From contig NZ_JAUXVZ010000035.1 of the NCBI RefSeq assembly GCF_030680185.1, positions 1 to 64,000 on the forward strand: DNA of 64,000 nucleotides, read 5' to 3'. The stretch's first letter is position 1, and every line of letters begins with the position of its first letter. The stretch comes from Phenylobacterium sp. (lineage in GTDB: Bacteria; Pseudomonadota; Alphaproteobacteria; Caulobacterales; Caulobacteraceae). Below the pieces are notes generated by a model. That model saw nothing but the letters and a program-made list of their open reading frames with translations. It was not told where the DNA came from and did no database searches. Below are positions 16,343 to 25,188 of this stretch, piece after piece. Both the position numbers and the translations under genes were made by a program.

Positions 16343-18216
16343 CCCCAGCCCAGCGCCACGGCGCCATGATACATGGCCATGGCCGCCAAGTAGGCCAGGG
16401 TGACCATGTAGACGAACATCACGGTCGGCCAGAGCCAGCTGTTGGTCTCGCGCTTCACCACCGCCAGGGTCGGCGCGCACTGGGGCGCAAAGACGTACCA
16501 GGTCAGGAAGGCCAGCCCCATGGCCAGGGACCAGTCCGCAGACAGGGCGCCGGCCAGGGTGCCGACCTGTTCCTCGGCGTTGGCCACCGCGTAGACCGTG
16601 CCGAGCGCGCCGACGGCGACCTCGCGGGCGGCCATGCCGGGGATCAGGGCCACGGTCATCTGCCAGTTGAAGCCGATGGGGGCGAACAAGGGGTGCAGCA
16701 GATGCCCGAGCCGGCCGGCGAAGCTGTAGTCGATGGCCGGCCCCGTGGCCCCCTCGGGCGGGTAGGGGAAGGTCGACAGGACCCAGATCAGCACCATCAG
16801 CGGCAGGATGATCCGCCCGGCGCGATTGATGAAGATCTCGGCCCGCTGCCACAGATTGCGCAGCACGCTCTTGGGGTCCGGCGTCTTGTAGGTCGGCAGC
16901 TCCATCAGGAAGGGCTCGACCTGACCGCGCCAGAAGAGCCGCCGGGCGATGAACGAGATGGTGAGCGCGCTGGCGATGCCGGCCACATAGAGGCCGAACA
17001 TCACGACCCCTTGCAGGTTGGCGAAGCCCCACACCGTCTGGTTGGGAATGAAGGCGGCGATGATCAGGGTGTAGACGGGAATCCGCGCCGAGCAGGTCAT
17101 CAACGGCGCCACCATGATGGTGGTCAGCCGGTCGCGCTTGGAGTCGATCACCCGGGTGGCCATGACGCCGGGAATGGCGCAGGCGAAGGACGACAGCAGC
17201 GGGATGAAGGCGCGCCCGTGCAGGCCGGCCCCGCCCATGATCTTGTCCATCAGGAAGGCGGCCCGGGCCATATAGCCGAAGTCTTCCAGCAGGATGATGA
17301 AGAAGAACAGGATCAGAATCTGCGGCAGGAAGACCAGCACGCTGCCGACGCCGGCGATCAGGCCATCGACGATCAGGCTCTGCAAAAGGCCATCCGGCAG
17401 CACGGTCGCCACCAGGCCGCCCAGGGCGCCGATGCCGCCCTCGATCCCGTCCATCAGCGGGCCCGCCCAGGCGAAGACGGCCTGGAACATGACGAACAGC
17501 AGGGCCAGCAGGATGGCCAGGCCGGCGACCGGGTGCAGCAGCACCGCGTCGATCTTGCCGGTCATGGTGTCGGGACGCTCGGCCGGGCGCACATGGGCCT
17601 TCATCAGCCGCTGAGCCTCGGCGTGCGCCCGGCGGATCTCGGCCGGGCTCGGCTCGTGCCAGGTGTTGGGCGCGTCTAGCTGCCCGGCGGCGGCCAGGGC
17701 CTCGACCTTGGCTTCGACCTGGGCGACCAGATCGTCGATGCCCCGCTTGCGGGTGGCCACGGTCGTGACGATCGGCGCGCCGATGTCGCGCGACAGGCCC
17801 TCGAGGTCGATGCGCAGCCCCTGGCGCTGGGCGATGTCGAACATGTTGAGCGCCAGCACCATGGGCCGGCCCACCTGGCGCAGCTCCAGGATCAGGCGCA
17901 GCACCAGGCGCAGATTGGTGGCGTCGGCGACGCAGACCACCACGTCCGGCGGCGTCTCGCCCTTGAGCTGACCCAGGACGGCGTCACGGGTGACCTCTTC
18001 GTCGGGGCTGCGGGCGCGCAGGGAATAGGTGCCGGGCAGGTCGATCACCGACAGCGTCCGGCCGCTGGGCGTGGTGACCATCCCCTCCTTCTTTTCCACC
18101 GTCACCCCGGCATAGTTGGCCACCTTCTGGCGGCCGCCGGTCAGGGCGTTAAAGAGGGCGGTCTTGCCGGAATTGGGATTTCCGACCAGGGCGATGCGGG
18201 CGTTGGCGGTGCTCAT
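16339..18216 (-). CDS. feoB: ferrous iron transport protein B
   Basis: FeoB is the GTP-gated inner-membrane Fe(II) importer. The 625-residue protein begins with a G-domain (G1 GNPNSGKT, G3 DLPGTYS, LNMFD as the G4 region), then a helical GDI-like region, then a membrane core with two Gate/nucleoside-recognition repeats, including GFGYMARAAFLMDKIMG-type sequence and PLLSSFACAIPGVMATR. It is shorter than the 770-residue E. coli protein but typical for compact FeoB. It overlaps feoA by ATGA. No FeoC is seen. Confidence 0.94.
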   Translation of the reverse strand: MSTANARIALVGNPNSGKTALFNALTGGRQKVANYAGVTVEKKEGMVTTPSGRTLSVIDLPGTYSLRARSPDEEVTRDAVLGQLKGETPPDVVVCVADATNLRLVLRLILELRQVGRPMVLALNMFDIAQRQGLRIDLEGLSRDIGAPIVTTVATRKRGIDDLVAQVEAKVEALAAAGQLDAPNTWHEPSPAEIRRAHAEAQRLMKAHVRPAERPDTMTGKIDAVLLHPVAGLAILLALLFVMFQAVFAWAGPLMDGIEGGIGALGGLVATVLPDGLLQSLIVDGLIAGVGSVLVFLPQILILFFFIILLEDFGYMARAAFLMDKIMGGAGLHGRAFIPLLSSFACAIPGVMATRVIDSKRDRLTTIMVAPLMTCSARIPVYTLIIAAFIPNQTVWGFANLQGVVMFGLYVAGIASALTISFIARRLFWRGQVEPFLMELPTYKTPDPKSVLRNLWQRAEIFINRAGRIILPLMVLIWVLSTFPYPPEGATGPAIDYSFAGRLGHLLHPLFAPIGFNWQMTVALIPGMAAREVAVGALGTVYAVANAEEQVGTLAGALSADWSLAMGLAFLTWYVFAPQCAPTLAVVKRETNSWLWPTVMFVYMVTLAYLAAMAMYHGAVALGWG

Positions 18217-18548
18217 TGGGCGGCCGCCCGGGCGTCCAGGCGAATGACGATGTCGGCGGCGTCATGGCGACGCAGGGCCACGCGCATGTCGTCCAGACGC
18301 ACGGCGATCGGGTCGCGGCCGATGGCGCCTTCGTGGATCACCTCGATGGCCGCGCCCTCGACAAAGCCCAGCTCCAGCAAGCGGCGCTCCAGCTCATCTG
18401 CGCTCAGGCCGTGATGATCGACATCGGGACGCACATGGACCTGGCTGATCACCCCGCGGTCGCCCAGCCGCGCCTGGCTGAGGCGAACCTCCCTGTGGTC
18501 GGGCTGGGGATCGACGGCCGGGGCCGTGACGGGTGCGAGGTGGTCCAT
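18213..18548 (-). CDS. feoA: ferrous iron transport protein A (SH3-like)
   Basis: A 111-residue cytoplasmic protein from ATG 18548 with the FeoA SH3-like domain: LERRLLELGFVEGAAIEVIHEGAIGRDPIAVRL followed by VALRRHDAADIVI. It supports FeoB-mediated iron uptake. A longer reading frame (to 18593) exists but lacks conservation. No clear Fur box was identified in the short region upstream. Confidence 0.88.
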   Translation of the reverse strand: MDHLAPVTAPAVDPQPDHREVRLSQARLGDRGVISQVHVRPDVDHHGLSADELERRLLELGFVEGAAIEVIHEGAIGRDPIAVRLDDMRVALRRHDAADIVIRLDARAAAQ

Positions 18549-18683
18549 AAGCAATTCCAGGGCCTGGGCGAAGGACGGCGCGTACGGCGCCACGTCTGCG
18601 AACGATTATCAGTTACGGATCACCCGCCGGCGATGCAAGCCCCGTGACCACGGCGGGGCGATTCACCGCGCTCGGCGCCCGCA

Positions 18684-18711
18684 TTGACGCGCCGCCCGCG
18701 GCCGCTAGATT
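18684..18711 (+). promoter_or_regulatory. sigma-70-type promoter for tRNA-Leu
   Basis: TTGACG (18684-18689) and TAGATT (18706-18711) are spaced by 16 bases and end 13 bases before the first tRNA base. Placement and match fit a housekeeping promoter for the tRNA. Confidence 0.65.
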
Positions 18712-18724
18712 GCGCGCTCCGCGG

Positions 18725-18809
18725 GCCCCTGTGGTGGAATTGGTAGACGCGCCGCACTCAAAATGCGGTACCGCAAGGTGTGTCGGTTCGAGTCCGACCG
18801 GGGGCACCA
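18725..18809 (+). tRNA. tRNA-Leu (anticodon CAA)
   Basis: An 85-base class II tRNA including an encoded CCA. The acceptor GCCCCTG pairs with CGGGGGC. The D-arm contains TTGGTAGACG. The anticodon stem CCGCA/TGCGG encloses loop CTCAAAA with anticodon CAA. A variable arm follows, then T-loop GGTTCGAGTCC. The class II shape and anticodon identify leucine. Confidence 0.95.
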
Positions 18810-18844
18810 GGCTCTGATCTCTGAGTCGTAAGTGCGTCCGCAGG

Positions 18845-20278
18845 CTAGCGCCCCGCCGCAAAGATCAGCGGCACGGCGATCAGGGCGATGGCCGAGATGG
18901 CGACCACGCCGATCAGGTTCAGCCACAGGCCCGCCCGGCTCATCTGAGCGATGCTGATCAGGCCGCCCCCGTAGACGATCGCGTTTGGGGGCGTGGCCAC
19001 CGGCAGCATGAAGGCGCAGGACGCGGCCAGCGCCAGGGGAATGGCGAACAGCAGCGGGTCGACGCCGACCGCCAGGGCCAGCGCCCCGCCGATCGGCAGA
19101 AAGGTGGCGGCCGAGGCCGTGTTGCTGGTCAGTTCGGTCAGGAAGATCATCGCCAGGGTGACCATCACCACCAGGGCCGCCACGGGCCAGCCGCCCAGCA
19201 CCGCCAGAAGTTCCCCCAGCCAGGCGGCCAGGCCGCTGCCCGAAATGGCGTCGGCCAGGCTCAGGCCTCCGCCGAACAGGGTCAGCACTCCCCAGGGCAA
19301 ACGCTTGAGTTCGGCGTCGGTGACCAGGCGTTCGCTGCGGAAGCCGGCGGCGGGCGTAAAGGCGAGGGCGACGGCTGCGGCGATGGCGATCCCGGTGTCG
19401 GTCAGCCAGGGGGCGTAGGGCGCCAGCAGGGGCCGAAAGATCCAGGCGCCGGCGGCCAGGACGAAAATGATCGAAACCCGCTTTTCGGGCCCGGTCATCT
19501 GGCCGAGCCGGATCCGTTCCTGATGAAACAGGACGCCGGCTTCGGGCAGGACCAGTTTCACCGGGTTGAGGGTGGTCAGCACGATCCAGGCCGCGCCCAG
19601 CAGGATCAGCGCTACGGGCACGCCGACGATCATCCACTGTCCGAAGCCGATCTCCACCCCGTGTTCGCGCGCCATATAGCCAGCGAGCAGGGCGTTGGGC
19701 GGGGTGCCGATCAGGGTGGCCACTCCGCCGATGCTGGCGCCATAGGCCACCGCCAGCAGCAGGGCGACGCCGAGATTGCGATAGGAGACCGGGTCTTCTC
19801 GCCCGCCATGATCTTCCGCCAGGGCCAGGACCGCCATGGCCACCGGCATCATCAGGACGGCGGCGGCGGAATTGCTGACCCACATGGAGACCAGGGCTGC
19901 GGCCCCCAACATGCCGGCCACCAGGCGGCGGGGCGTGGCCCCGGCGGCGGCGGCGCAACCGAGACCCACCCGCTTGTGCAGGCCGCACCGCTCCATCGCC
20001 GCCCCGAGGACGAAACCGCCCAGGAACAGGAAGATCACCGGATCGGCGTAGGGGGCGGCGGCCTCGCGGATGTCGCTTACGCCCAGGGCCGGAAACAGAA
20101 CGATGGGCAGGAGGGCGGTCGCCACCAGGGGCGCGGCCTCGGTGATCCAGAGGATGGCCATCAGGACAGTGACCGCCGCCACGGGGCGCACCGCAGGTCC
20201 AGGGCCGAAATCTGGCGCCATCAGAATCGCGCCGAAGGCGCAGAGCCCCAGGATCAGCCCCGCCGCACGTCGGCGCAT
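18845..20278 (-). CDS. DASS/SLC13-family Na+:carboxylate or sulfate symporter
   Basis: A 477-residue, roughly 12-TM inner-membrane protein from ATG 20278 (GTG 20314 is possible). It has the DASS signatures VSMWVSNSAAAVLMMPVA and TELTSNTASAATFLPI, which are the paired SNT substrate/Na+ motifs, and LATPPNA-like segments (LIGTPPNAL, ATPPNAIVYG). The family imports C4-dicarboxylates, citrate or sulfate with sodium. The substrate is not predictable. It stands alone, convergent with the tRNA. Confidence 0.9.
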   Translation of the reverse strand: MRRRAAGLILGLCAFGAILMAPDFGPGPAVRPVAAVTVLMAILWITEAAPLVATALLPIVLFPALGVSDIREAAAPYADPVIFLFLGGFVLGAAMERCGLHKRVGLGCAAAAGATPRRLVAGMLGAAALVSMWVSNSAAAVLMMPVAMAVLALAEDHGGREDPVSYRNLGVALLLAVAYGASIGGVATLIGTPPNALLAGYMAREHGVEIGFGQWMIVGVPVALILLGAAWIVLTTLNPVKLVLPEAGVLFHQERIRLGQMTGPEKRVSIIFVLAAGAWIFRPLLAPYAPWLTDTGIAIAAAVALAFTPAAGFRSERLVTDAELKRLPWGVLTLFGGGLSLADAISGSGLAAWLGELLAVLGGWPVAALVVMVTLAMIFLTELTSNTASAATFLPIGGALALAVGVDPLLFAIPLALAASCAFMLPVATPPNAIVYGGGLISIAQMSRAGLWLNLIGVVAISAIALIAVPLIFAAGR

Positions 20279-20484
20279 CTGGCCCGCCGCGTCATCGTTC
20301 GCCCCAAGATCCACCCTGCGCCCCCCGGTCTGGCCGCGCTCGCGGCGGCCTCAGAATGGCTGCTAATATGAGCTATGCCGCACCTGTGACGCCAGGGGGC
20401 GTGGCTCAGGGCCGACCAGCGAACGCCGCCGTGCTAGGATGGGGCCGTGGCCGATGTCATTCTGATACGGCCTTACGAGGCGAT

Positions 20485-21453
20485 ATGGACGAAACGCGCG
20501 GCACGAGCGGGACGGCGGCAGGCGACACCGGGCGTCCGGACGTGTCTCGCCTGATCGCCCAGTGCGCCATCCCCCACTTCGTCCGGGGCGTGGCCACTCT
20601 GGAGCACTTCGGTGGCGGCGATCCCCTGACCGGGGTCCTGGCCCTGTCCATCATCGAAGCCAATGTCCGGCATATTGTCCGCGATCCGGTGCTGGCCCTC
20701 CGCTACGCCGGCGTCGACAACCCCCCGCCCGACGACATCCGTCGCCCGATCAGTGTTCGCGCCCTCGCCGCCTCGTTCAGCATCACCTATGACGCCGCGC
20801 GGCGGCGGGTCGCCGACCTTGAGGCGCGCGGCCTGTGCGTCCGGACCACCCGCGGCGTCTATATTCCCGCCGTCGCCCTCGAGACCGAGATCAACCGCTT
20901 GGCGCTTGCGCGCAGTCTGAAGACGGTCGAGGACCTCGCCGCCGACATCCGCGCCGCTGCGCCGGATTTCGACCTGACCGGCGGAGCCAAGCCCATTCCA
21001 GGCTTCGCCCCGGCGACCTCGGCCGAGCGGCTGGCGGCGCGCTTCATCGCCGAATACGTGCTGCGGTTCGCCGAACGCCTGACCCGCACCACCGGCGACT
21101 TCGGCCGGGGCATGATCCTGATCGCCATCCTGGACGCCAATTACCAGCCGCTGCGCGAGGACCTGGAAACGGCGCGTCGCTATGCGTCCAGCCGCAACCC
21201 GCCGCCTGATGACCTGCTGGCCCCGATCAGCGTCCTCGCCCTGTCGAACCAGTTGAAGCAGCCCTTCGAGACCACAAGACGCAATGTGAACGTCCTGATC
21301 CGCACCAAGCGTTGCGTGCGGACGCCCAAGGGGATCATCGTTCCCGCCCAGGCCTTTCAGACGTCCCTGGCGCGCGAGATGCTCACTGGAAATGTGGGCG
21401 ACATCCAGCGGGTGTTCGGGGCCATGGCGCGCCTGGGCGTGACCTTCGACTGA
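20485..21453 (+). CDS. protein with two tandem winged-helix-like repeats, function unknown
   Basis: A 322-residue soluble protein from ATG 20485. It is built of two similar halves of about 130 residues. Each has a helical lead, then NPPPDD (VDNPPPDDIRRPISVRALA and SRNPPPDDLLAPISVLALS), then a helix-turn-helix-like stretch (FSITYDAARRRVADLEARG and LKQPFETTRRNVNVLIRTK), then CVRTTRGVYIPA or CVRTPKGIIVPA as a probable wing. The HTH-wing order suggests DNA binding, with one polypeptide acting like a pre-formed dimer. No ligand domain is visible. The flanking genes (DASS and EamA transporters) give no firm hint. Confidence 0.82.
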   Translation: MDETRGTSGTAAGDTGRPDVSRLIAQCAIPHFVRGVATLEHFGGGDPLTGVLALSIIEANVRHIVRDPVLALRYAGVDNPPPDDIRRPISVRALAASFSITYDAARRRVADLEARGLCVRTTRGVYIPAVALETEINRLALARSLKTVEDLAADIRAAAPDFDLTGGAKPIPGFAPATSAERLAARFIAEYVLRFAERLTRTTGDFGRGMILIAILDANYQPLREDLETARRYASSRNPPPDDLLAPISVLALSNQLKQPFETTRRNVNVLIRTKRCVRTPKGIIVPAQAFQTSLAREMLTGNVGDIQRVFGAMARLGVTFD

Positions 21454-21546
21454 CCATTCGGCGGTTGCTGGCGACCGTGTGGTCTCTGCGCAATCGGCGC
21501 GATTGACGAGGCGGTCGCCAGGGGCCATGGGCTGCCCATCGTGACC

Positions 21547-22458
21547 ATGGCTTCCCCCCCGCAACCCGCCCCCGAACGCCCGGCGTCCAAGATCGGCCTG
21601 GGCGTCTTGCTGCGTGTGGCGGCCATGGCCTGCCTGGCGGGCCTGTTTGGTCTGGTGAAGGTGGCGTCCGAGCGCGGCGTGCCCATCTTTGAGACGCTGT
21701 TTTTCCGCAACGCCTTCGCCTTCATTCCCATCGCCATCTACATCCTGCGCACCAGCGGGTTCGGCGTGCTGCGCACCAGCCGGCCCGGCGCCCATGCGGC
21801 CCGCGCCATGGTCGGACTGACCGGCATGATCGGCGGCTTCATGGCCGTGTCGCACCTGCCCCTGACCGAAGCGACCGCGCTGTCGTTCTCCGCGCCCCTG
21901 TTCATGACCGCGCTCTCGGTTCCGCTGCTCAAGGAGGCCGTGGGGCCACATCGATGGGCGGCCGTGGCCGTGGGCTTTGTCGGCGTGCTGATCATGATCC
22001 GGCCAGACCCCGCCAATATGGCCAATATCGGGGTGATCTTCGCCCTGATCGGCGCCCTGGGCTCGGCGGGCGCCATGATCACCATCCGACAGATCAGCAT
22101 GACCGAGCCTGGCCCGCGGATTGTCTTCTACTTCACCCTGGCCGGCGCCGTGGCGGGACTGGCCAGCCTGCCCTTTGGCTGGATCATGCCCGATCGGCAG
22201 ACCTTCGCCCTGCTGGTCGTCATGGGCCTGCTGGGCGGGGTCGGCCAGCTTCTGCTGACCGAGGCGATCCGGGTGGCGCCCGTCACTGTGGTGGCCCCCT
22301 TCGACTATACGCAGCTGATCTGGGCCAGCCTGTTCGCCTTCATCGTCTGGGACGAGCTGCCCCGGCCGCTCACCCTGGTGGGGGCCGGCGTCGTCGCCGC
22401 CAGCGGGATCTATATCCTGTATCGCGAGACGATCCGCCGTCGCGAACCTCGGGCCTAG
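21547..22458 (+). CDS. EamA-family (DMT) transporter
   Basis: A 303-residue protein with ten hydrophobic segments arranged as two EamA repeats (LFFRNAFAFIPIAIY in the first, YTQLIWASLFAFIVWDELP in the second). The family exports small metabolites such as amino acids across the inner membrane. ATG 21547 is preferred to GTG 21541. The intergenic distance to the upstream gene is about 90 bases, so it may have its own promoter. The substrate is unknown. Confidence 0.88.
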   Translation: MASPPQPAPERPASKIGLGVLLRVAAMACLAGLFGLVKVASERGVPIFETLFFRNAFAFIPIAIYILRTSGFGVLRTSRPGAHAARAMVGLTGMIGGFMAVSHLPLTEATALSFSAPLFMTALSVPLLKEAVGPHRWAAVAVGFVGVLIMIRPDPANMANIGVIFALIGALGSAGAMITIRQISMTEPGPRIVFYFTLAGAVAGLASLPFGWIMPDRQTFALLVVMGLLGGVGQLLLTEAIRVAPVTVVAPFDYTQLIWASLFAFIVWDELPRPLTLVGAGVVAASGIYILYRETIRRREPRA

Positions 22459-22593
22459 ATCTTCCGGAAGTTGATTTCACACGAGAAGTTGCGCGTCCGC
22501 GGCTCGCGCCACATTGACGGAACGTGGATACGGGAAGACCCTGCCTCCTTCGTCGACGCTGGGTCGGCGACTCTCTTTCAAGGAGGTCCCGCC

Positions 22594-23163
22594 ATGCGCC
22601 GTGGACTTTCAATTCTGGCCGCGACCACCGCCTTTGCCCTGTTTGCTGGCCCGGGGCTGGCGGCCGTCACGATCATCGGCGGCGGGATGGCTGAGGCCTG
22701 CTCCCGCGCCGCCGTCAAGGGTGAGTCCGACGCGAGGTACGAGGAATTCTGCGACATCGCCCTGGAGACCGAATTCCTCAACGCCCGCGACCGGGCCGGC
22801 ACCTATGTGAACCGCGGCGTCATGCGCCTGCGGCGGACCGACTATGTGGACGCCGTGAAGGACTTCGACATGGCGGTGAAGATGAAGCCTGACCTGGGCG
22901 AAGGCTATGTGAACCGGGGCGCGGCCTTTATCGGCCAGGCGCGCTACGCCGACAGCATTGTCGAGATCAACCGAGGCCTGGAGTTGGGCGTCGAAGAGCC
23001 GGCCAAGGCCTACTACAACCGCGCCCTGGCCTATGAGGGCCTGGAAGACGCCAAGTCGGCCTATTTCGACTACCAGAAGGCGGTGGAGCTTGCGCCGGCC
23101 TGGACGGCGCCTGCCGAGCAGTTGGCCCGTTTCACCGTCACCACCCGCGCCCAGGCGAACTAG
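22594..23163 (+). CDS. exported TPR-repeat protein
   Basis: A 189-residue protein from ATG 22594, with a perfect AGGAGG at 22581-22586. The N-terminus MRRGLSILAATTAFALFAGPGLA is a Sec signal peptide. About three TPR units follow (YVNRGVMRLRRTDYVDAVKDFDMAV, GYVNRGAAFIGQARYADSI and YYNRALAYEGLEDAKSAYFDYQKAV). It is probably a periplasmic scaffold. Two Cys in ACSRAA and EFCDIAL may form a disulfide. It is followed by another small exported protein. The partner is unknown. Confidence 0.85.
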   Translation: MRRGLSILAATTAFALFAGPGLAAVTIIGGGMAEACSRAAVKGESDARYEEFCDIALETEFLNARDRAGTYVNRGVMRLRRTDYVDAVKDFDMAVKMKPDLGEGYVNRGAAFIGQARYADSIVEINRGLELGVEEPAKAYYNRALAYEGLEDAKSAYFDYQKAVELAPAWTAPAEQLARFTVTTRAQAN

Positions 23164-23221
23164 GCGGAGCCGTCGGCGCGATCGCGCGTTGAGGATTCAG
23201 ACCTTCAACGGAGCTCTCGCC

Positions 23222-23584
23222 ATGCGCATGGCCACGTTCGCCTCCGCCTTCGCGCTCGCCGGCATGGCATCGGCCGCGCCGGCTGGCGCCCAGAACGCCT
23301 ATCATGACCATCAGCTTGGCGTTCTTCAGGCTCAGCAGCAGATGGACCGCCAGCGCGCGGGGGCTCTGGAGAACGAGTTCAACGCCCTGAGCGCCCAGGT
23401 CCAGACAGACCAGGCGCTCGACAGCCTGCGCGCCCAGCGCCAGGCGCCGGCTGTTCCGGCGATCCTGCCTCGGCCGGCGGAGGAGGTCGCCAAACAACCC
23501 GCCCTGGATCTGCCCACCACCCCGGACGCCCGGCTGGAGGCGTCCAATGCGCGGGTGAAGGCGATCCTGGACGGTTCCAAGTAG
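23222..23584 (+). CDS. small exported protein, function unknown
   Basis: A 120-residue protein from ATG 23222. The signal peptide MRMATFASAFALAGMASAAPAGA precedes a Gln/Arg/Ala-rich, probably helical or coiled-coil mature part (LQAQQQMDRQRAGALENEF, TDQALDSLRAQRQ) and a Pro-rich linker. No known domain is visible. It follows the TPR protein by 58 bases on the same strand, so both may be periplasmic partners. Confidence 0.75.
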   Translation: MRMATFASAFALAGMASAAPAGAQNAYHDHQLGVLQAQQQMDRQRAGALENEFNALSAQVQTDQALDSLRAQRQAPAVPAILPRPAEEVAKQPALDLPTTPDARLEASNARVKAILDGSK

Positions 23585-23640
23585 GCGCGCGTCCGCGATC
23601 AGGTCATGGTCGCGCTTGAAGACAATTCGGAGACGATCAC

Positions 23641-24489
23641 ATGCGTTGGCGGGGCGGACGGCGTTCTGGAAATATCAGCGATCGCCGGGGCATGGGACCG
23701 GTGGCCGGCGGGCTGGGGGTTGGCGGCGTCGTTCTCGCGCTGATCGGCTATTTTGTCTTCGGGATCGATCCCAACACCACGCTTAGCGTCGTGAATGGCG
23801 CGGGGGCGCCAGCCGCGAAGAGTTCTGGCGTACGCGGCGCGCCCGATGATGAAGCTGGCCAGTTCGTCGATGTCATCGAAACCTCCACCGCCGAGGTCTG
23901 GACCGAGGTCTTCGCCCAGGCGGGCCAGACCTATGAGCCGCCGGCCGCCGTGGTCCTCTACGAACAGGCCACAAACACCCGGTGCGGGACCGGGCAGGCG
24001 GCCATGGGGCCCTTCTATTGCCCGGCCGACCGCATGGTCTATCTCGACCTGTCCTTCTGGGATGATCTGGAGAACCGCTTCGGCGCCGAGGGTGAAGCCG
24101 CCCGGGCCTATGTGATCGCCCACGAGATCGCCCACCATGTCCAGAACCTGACCGGCCAGATGGACAAGGCCCAGCGCCTGGGGTCGCAAGGCGCCGAAAG
24201 CGGGGCGGTGCGCCTGGAACTGCAGGCCGACTGCTATGCCGGCGTGTGGGCGGCCCGGGCCGAGCGCGCCTCGGGCGGTGCGGTGGCGCTGGGGCCCGAC
24301 GATATCGCCCAGGGGCTGGCCGCGGCCTCGGCCATCGGCGACGACACCCTGCAGAAGCAGAGCCGGGGCAAGGTCGTGCCCGACGCCTTCACCCATGGCT
24401 CCAGCGCCCAGCGCATGGCCTGGTTCAGGACCGGCGCCGAAACCGGCGACCCCAACGCCTGCGATACCTTCAGCGCCGCCCGGCTGTAG
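23641..24489 (+). CDS. neutral zinc metallopeptidase (YpfJ family), membrane-anchored
   Basis: A 282-residue protein. The N-terminus MRWRGGRRSGNISDRRGMG is the family signature, followed by one membrane span (VAGGLGVGGVVLALIGYFVF). The catalytic zinc site is AYVIAHEIAHHVQN (HExxH), with a downstream AELQADCYAG-like ELQADCYAGVW giving the third ligand region. YCPADRMVYLDLSFWDDL is also characteristic. The peptidase domain should face the periplasm. Substrates of this widely conserved family are unknown. Confidence 0.92.
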   Translation: MRWRGGRRSGNISDRRGMGPVAGGLGVGGVVLALIGYFVFGIDPNTTLSVVNGAGAPAAKSSGVRGAPDDEAGQFVDVIETSTAEVWTEVFAQAGQTYEPPAAVVLYEQATNTRCGTGQAAMGPFYCPADRMVYLDLSFWDDLENRFGAEGEAARAYVIAHEIAHHVQNLTGQMDKAQRLGSQGAESGAVRLELQADCYAGVWAARAERASGGAVALGPDDIAQGLAAASAIGDDTLQKQSRGKVVPDAFTHGSSAQRMAWFRTGAETGDPNACDTFSAARL

Positions 24490-24498
24490 GCGGTCGCC

Positions 24499-25188
24499 TC
24501 AGATCGGCGGCGGCGGCTCCAACTCGAGACAGATGTCGACGCAGCGGCGGGCCAAAAGGTCGCCGGCGTCGAGAAACGGCACCTGGACGTCGTCGGGTGA
24601 GAGCACCAGGGGCGCCTCTGTGCAGCCGGCGATCAGGGTTTCGGCGCCCTCGGCCACCAGTTCGCCCGCCATGCCGGCCATCTCGGCCCGGATGCGGGCC
24701 GAGAGGTCCCCGCCCTTGATGCGATAGAGCAGGGCCATGAAAGCCTCCTGCCGCTCGCCACCCAGGGTCACCAGGCCCAGGCCGCGGGCGGCCAGATATT
24801 CGCGATAGAGCTTCAGCGCCCCCTTGGTGCCCAGCACGCCCACGCGGTGCGCGCCGGTGTCGGCGGCGGCCTTGGCTGCGCCGCCGATCATGTCGATCAG
24901 CGGCAGGCCGCTGGCGCGGGCGATCAGGTCGGCATGGGCGTGGGCGGTGTTGCAGGGCATGGCCAGCACCTCGGCCCCGCCGCCGGCCAGGCCGCCGGCC
25001 ATCTCGGCCAGAACCGGTCCTGCGCCCGCGCCGGGCACATTGCGGTCGGGCACCTGAGGGTTCAGGTCCATCAGGACGCGGATATGATCCTGATCCCGTT
25101 CGGCCGGGGTGTAGGCCTGCAGCTTGGCCAGAAAGTCCAGGGTGGCGGCCGGTCCCATGCCGCCGAGCACGCCGAGGATCAGGCTCAT
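24499..25188 (-). CDS. aspartate/glutamate racemase family protein
   Basis: A 229-residue PLP-independent racemase. It has the N-terminal [18 protein letters not shown] and both catalytic cysteines, in [10 protein letters not shown] and [10 protein letters not shown], as expected for two-base catalysis in the Asp/Glu/hydantoin racemase superfamily. Closest in pattern to aspartate racemases (YgeA-like). Its start overlaps the stop of the upstream D-cysteine desulfhydrase-like gene (ATGA), so the two work in one D-amino-acid module. Confidence 0.9.
   Translation of the reverse strand: MSLILGVLGGMGPAATLDFLAKLQAYTPAERDQDHIRVLMDLNPQVPDRNVPGAGAGPVLAEMAGGLAGGGAEVLAMPCNTAHAHADLIARASGLPLIDMIGGAAKAAADTGAHRVGVLGTKGALKLYREYLAARGLGLVTLGGERQEAFMALLYRIKGGDLSARIRAEMAGMAGELVAEGAETLIAGCTEAPLVLSPDDVQVPFLDAGDLLARRCVDICLELEPPPPI

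Noticed and set aside
20356..20484. N-terminal 43-residue extension of the duplicated protein
   Set aside because: The extension has non-coding-like composition, and ATG 20485 starts the natural protein.
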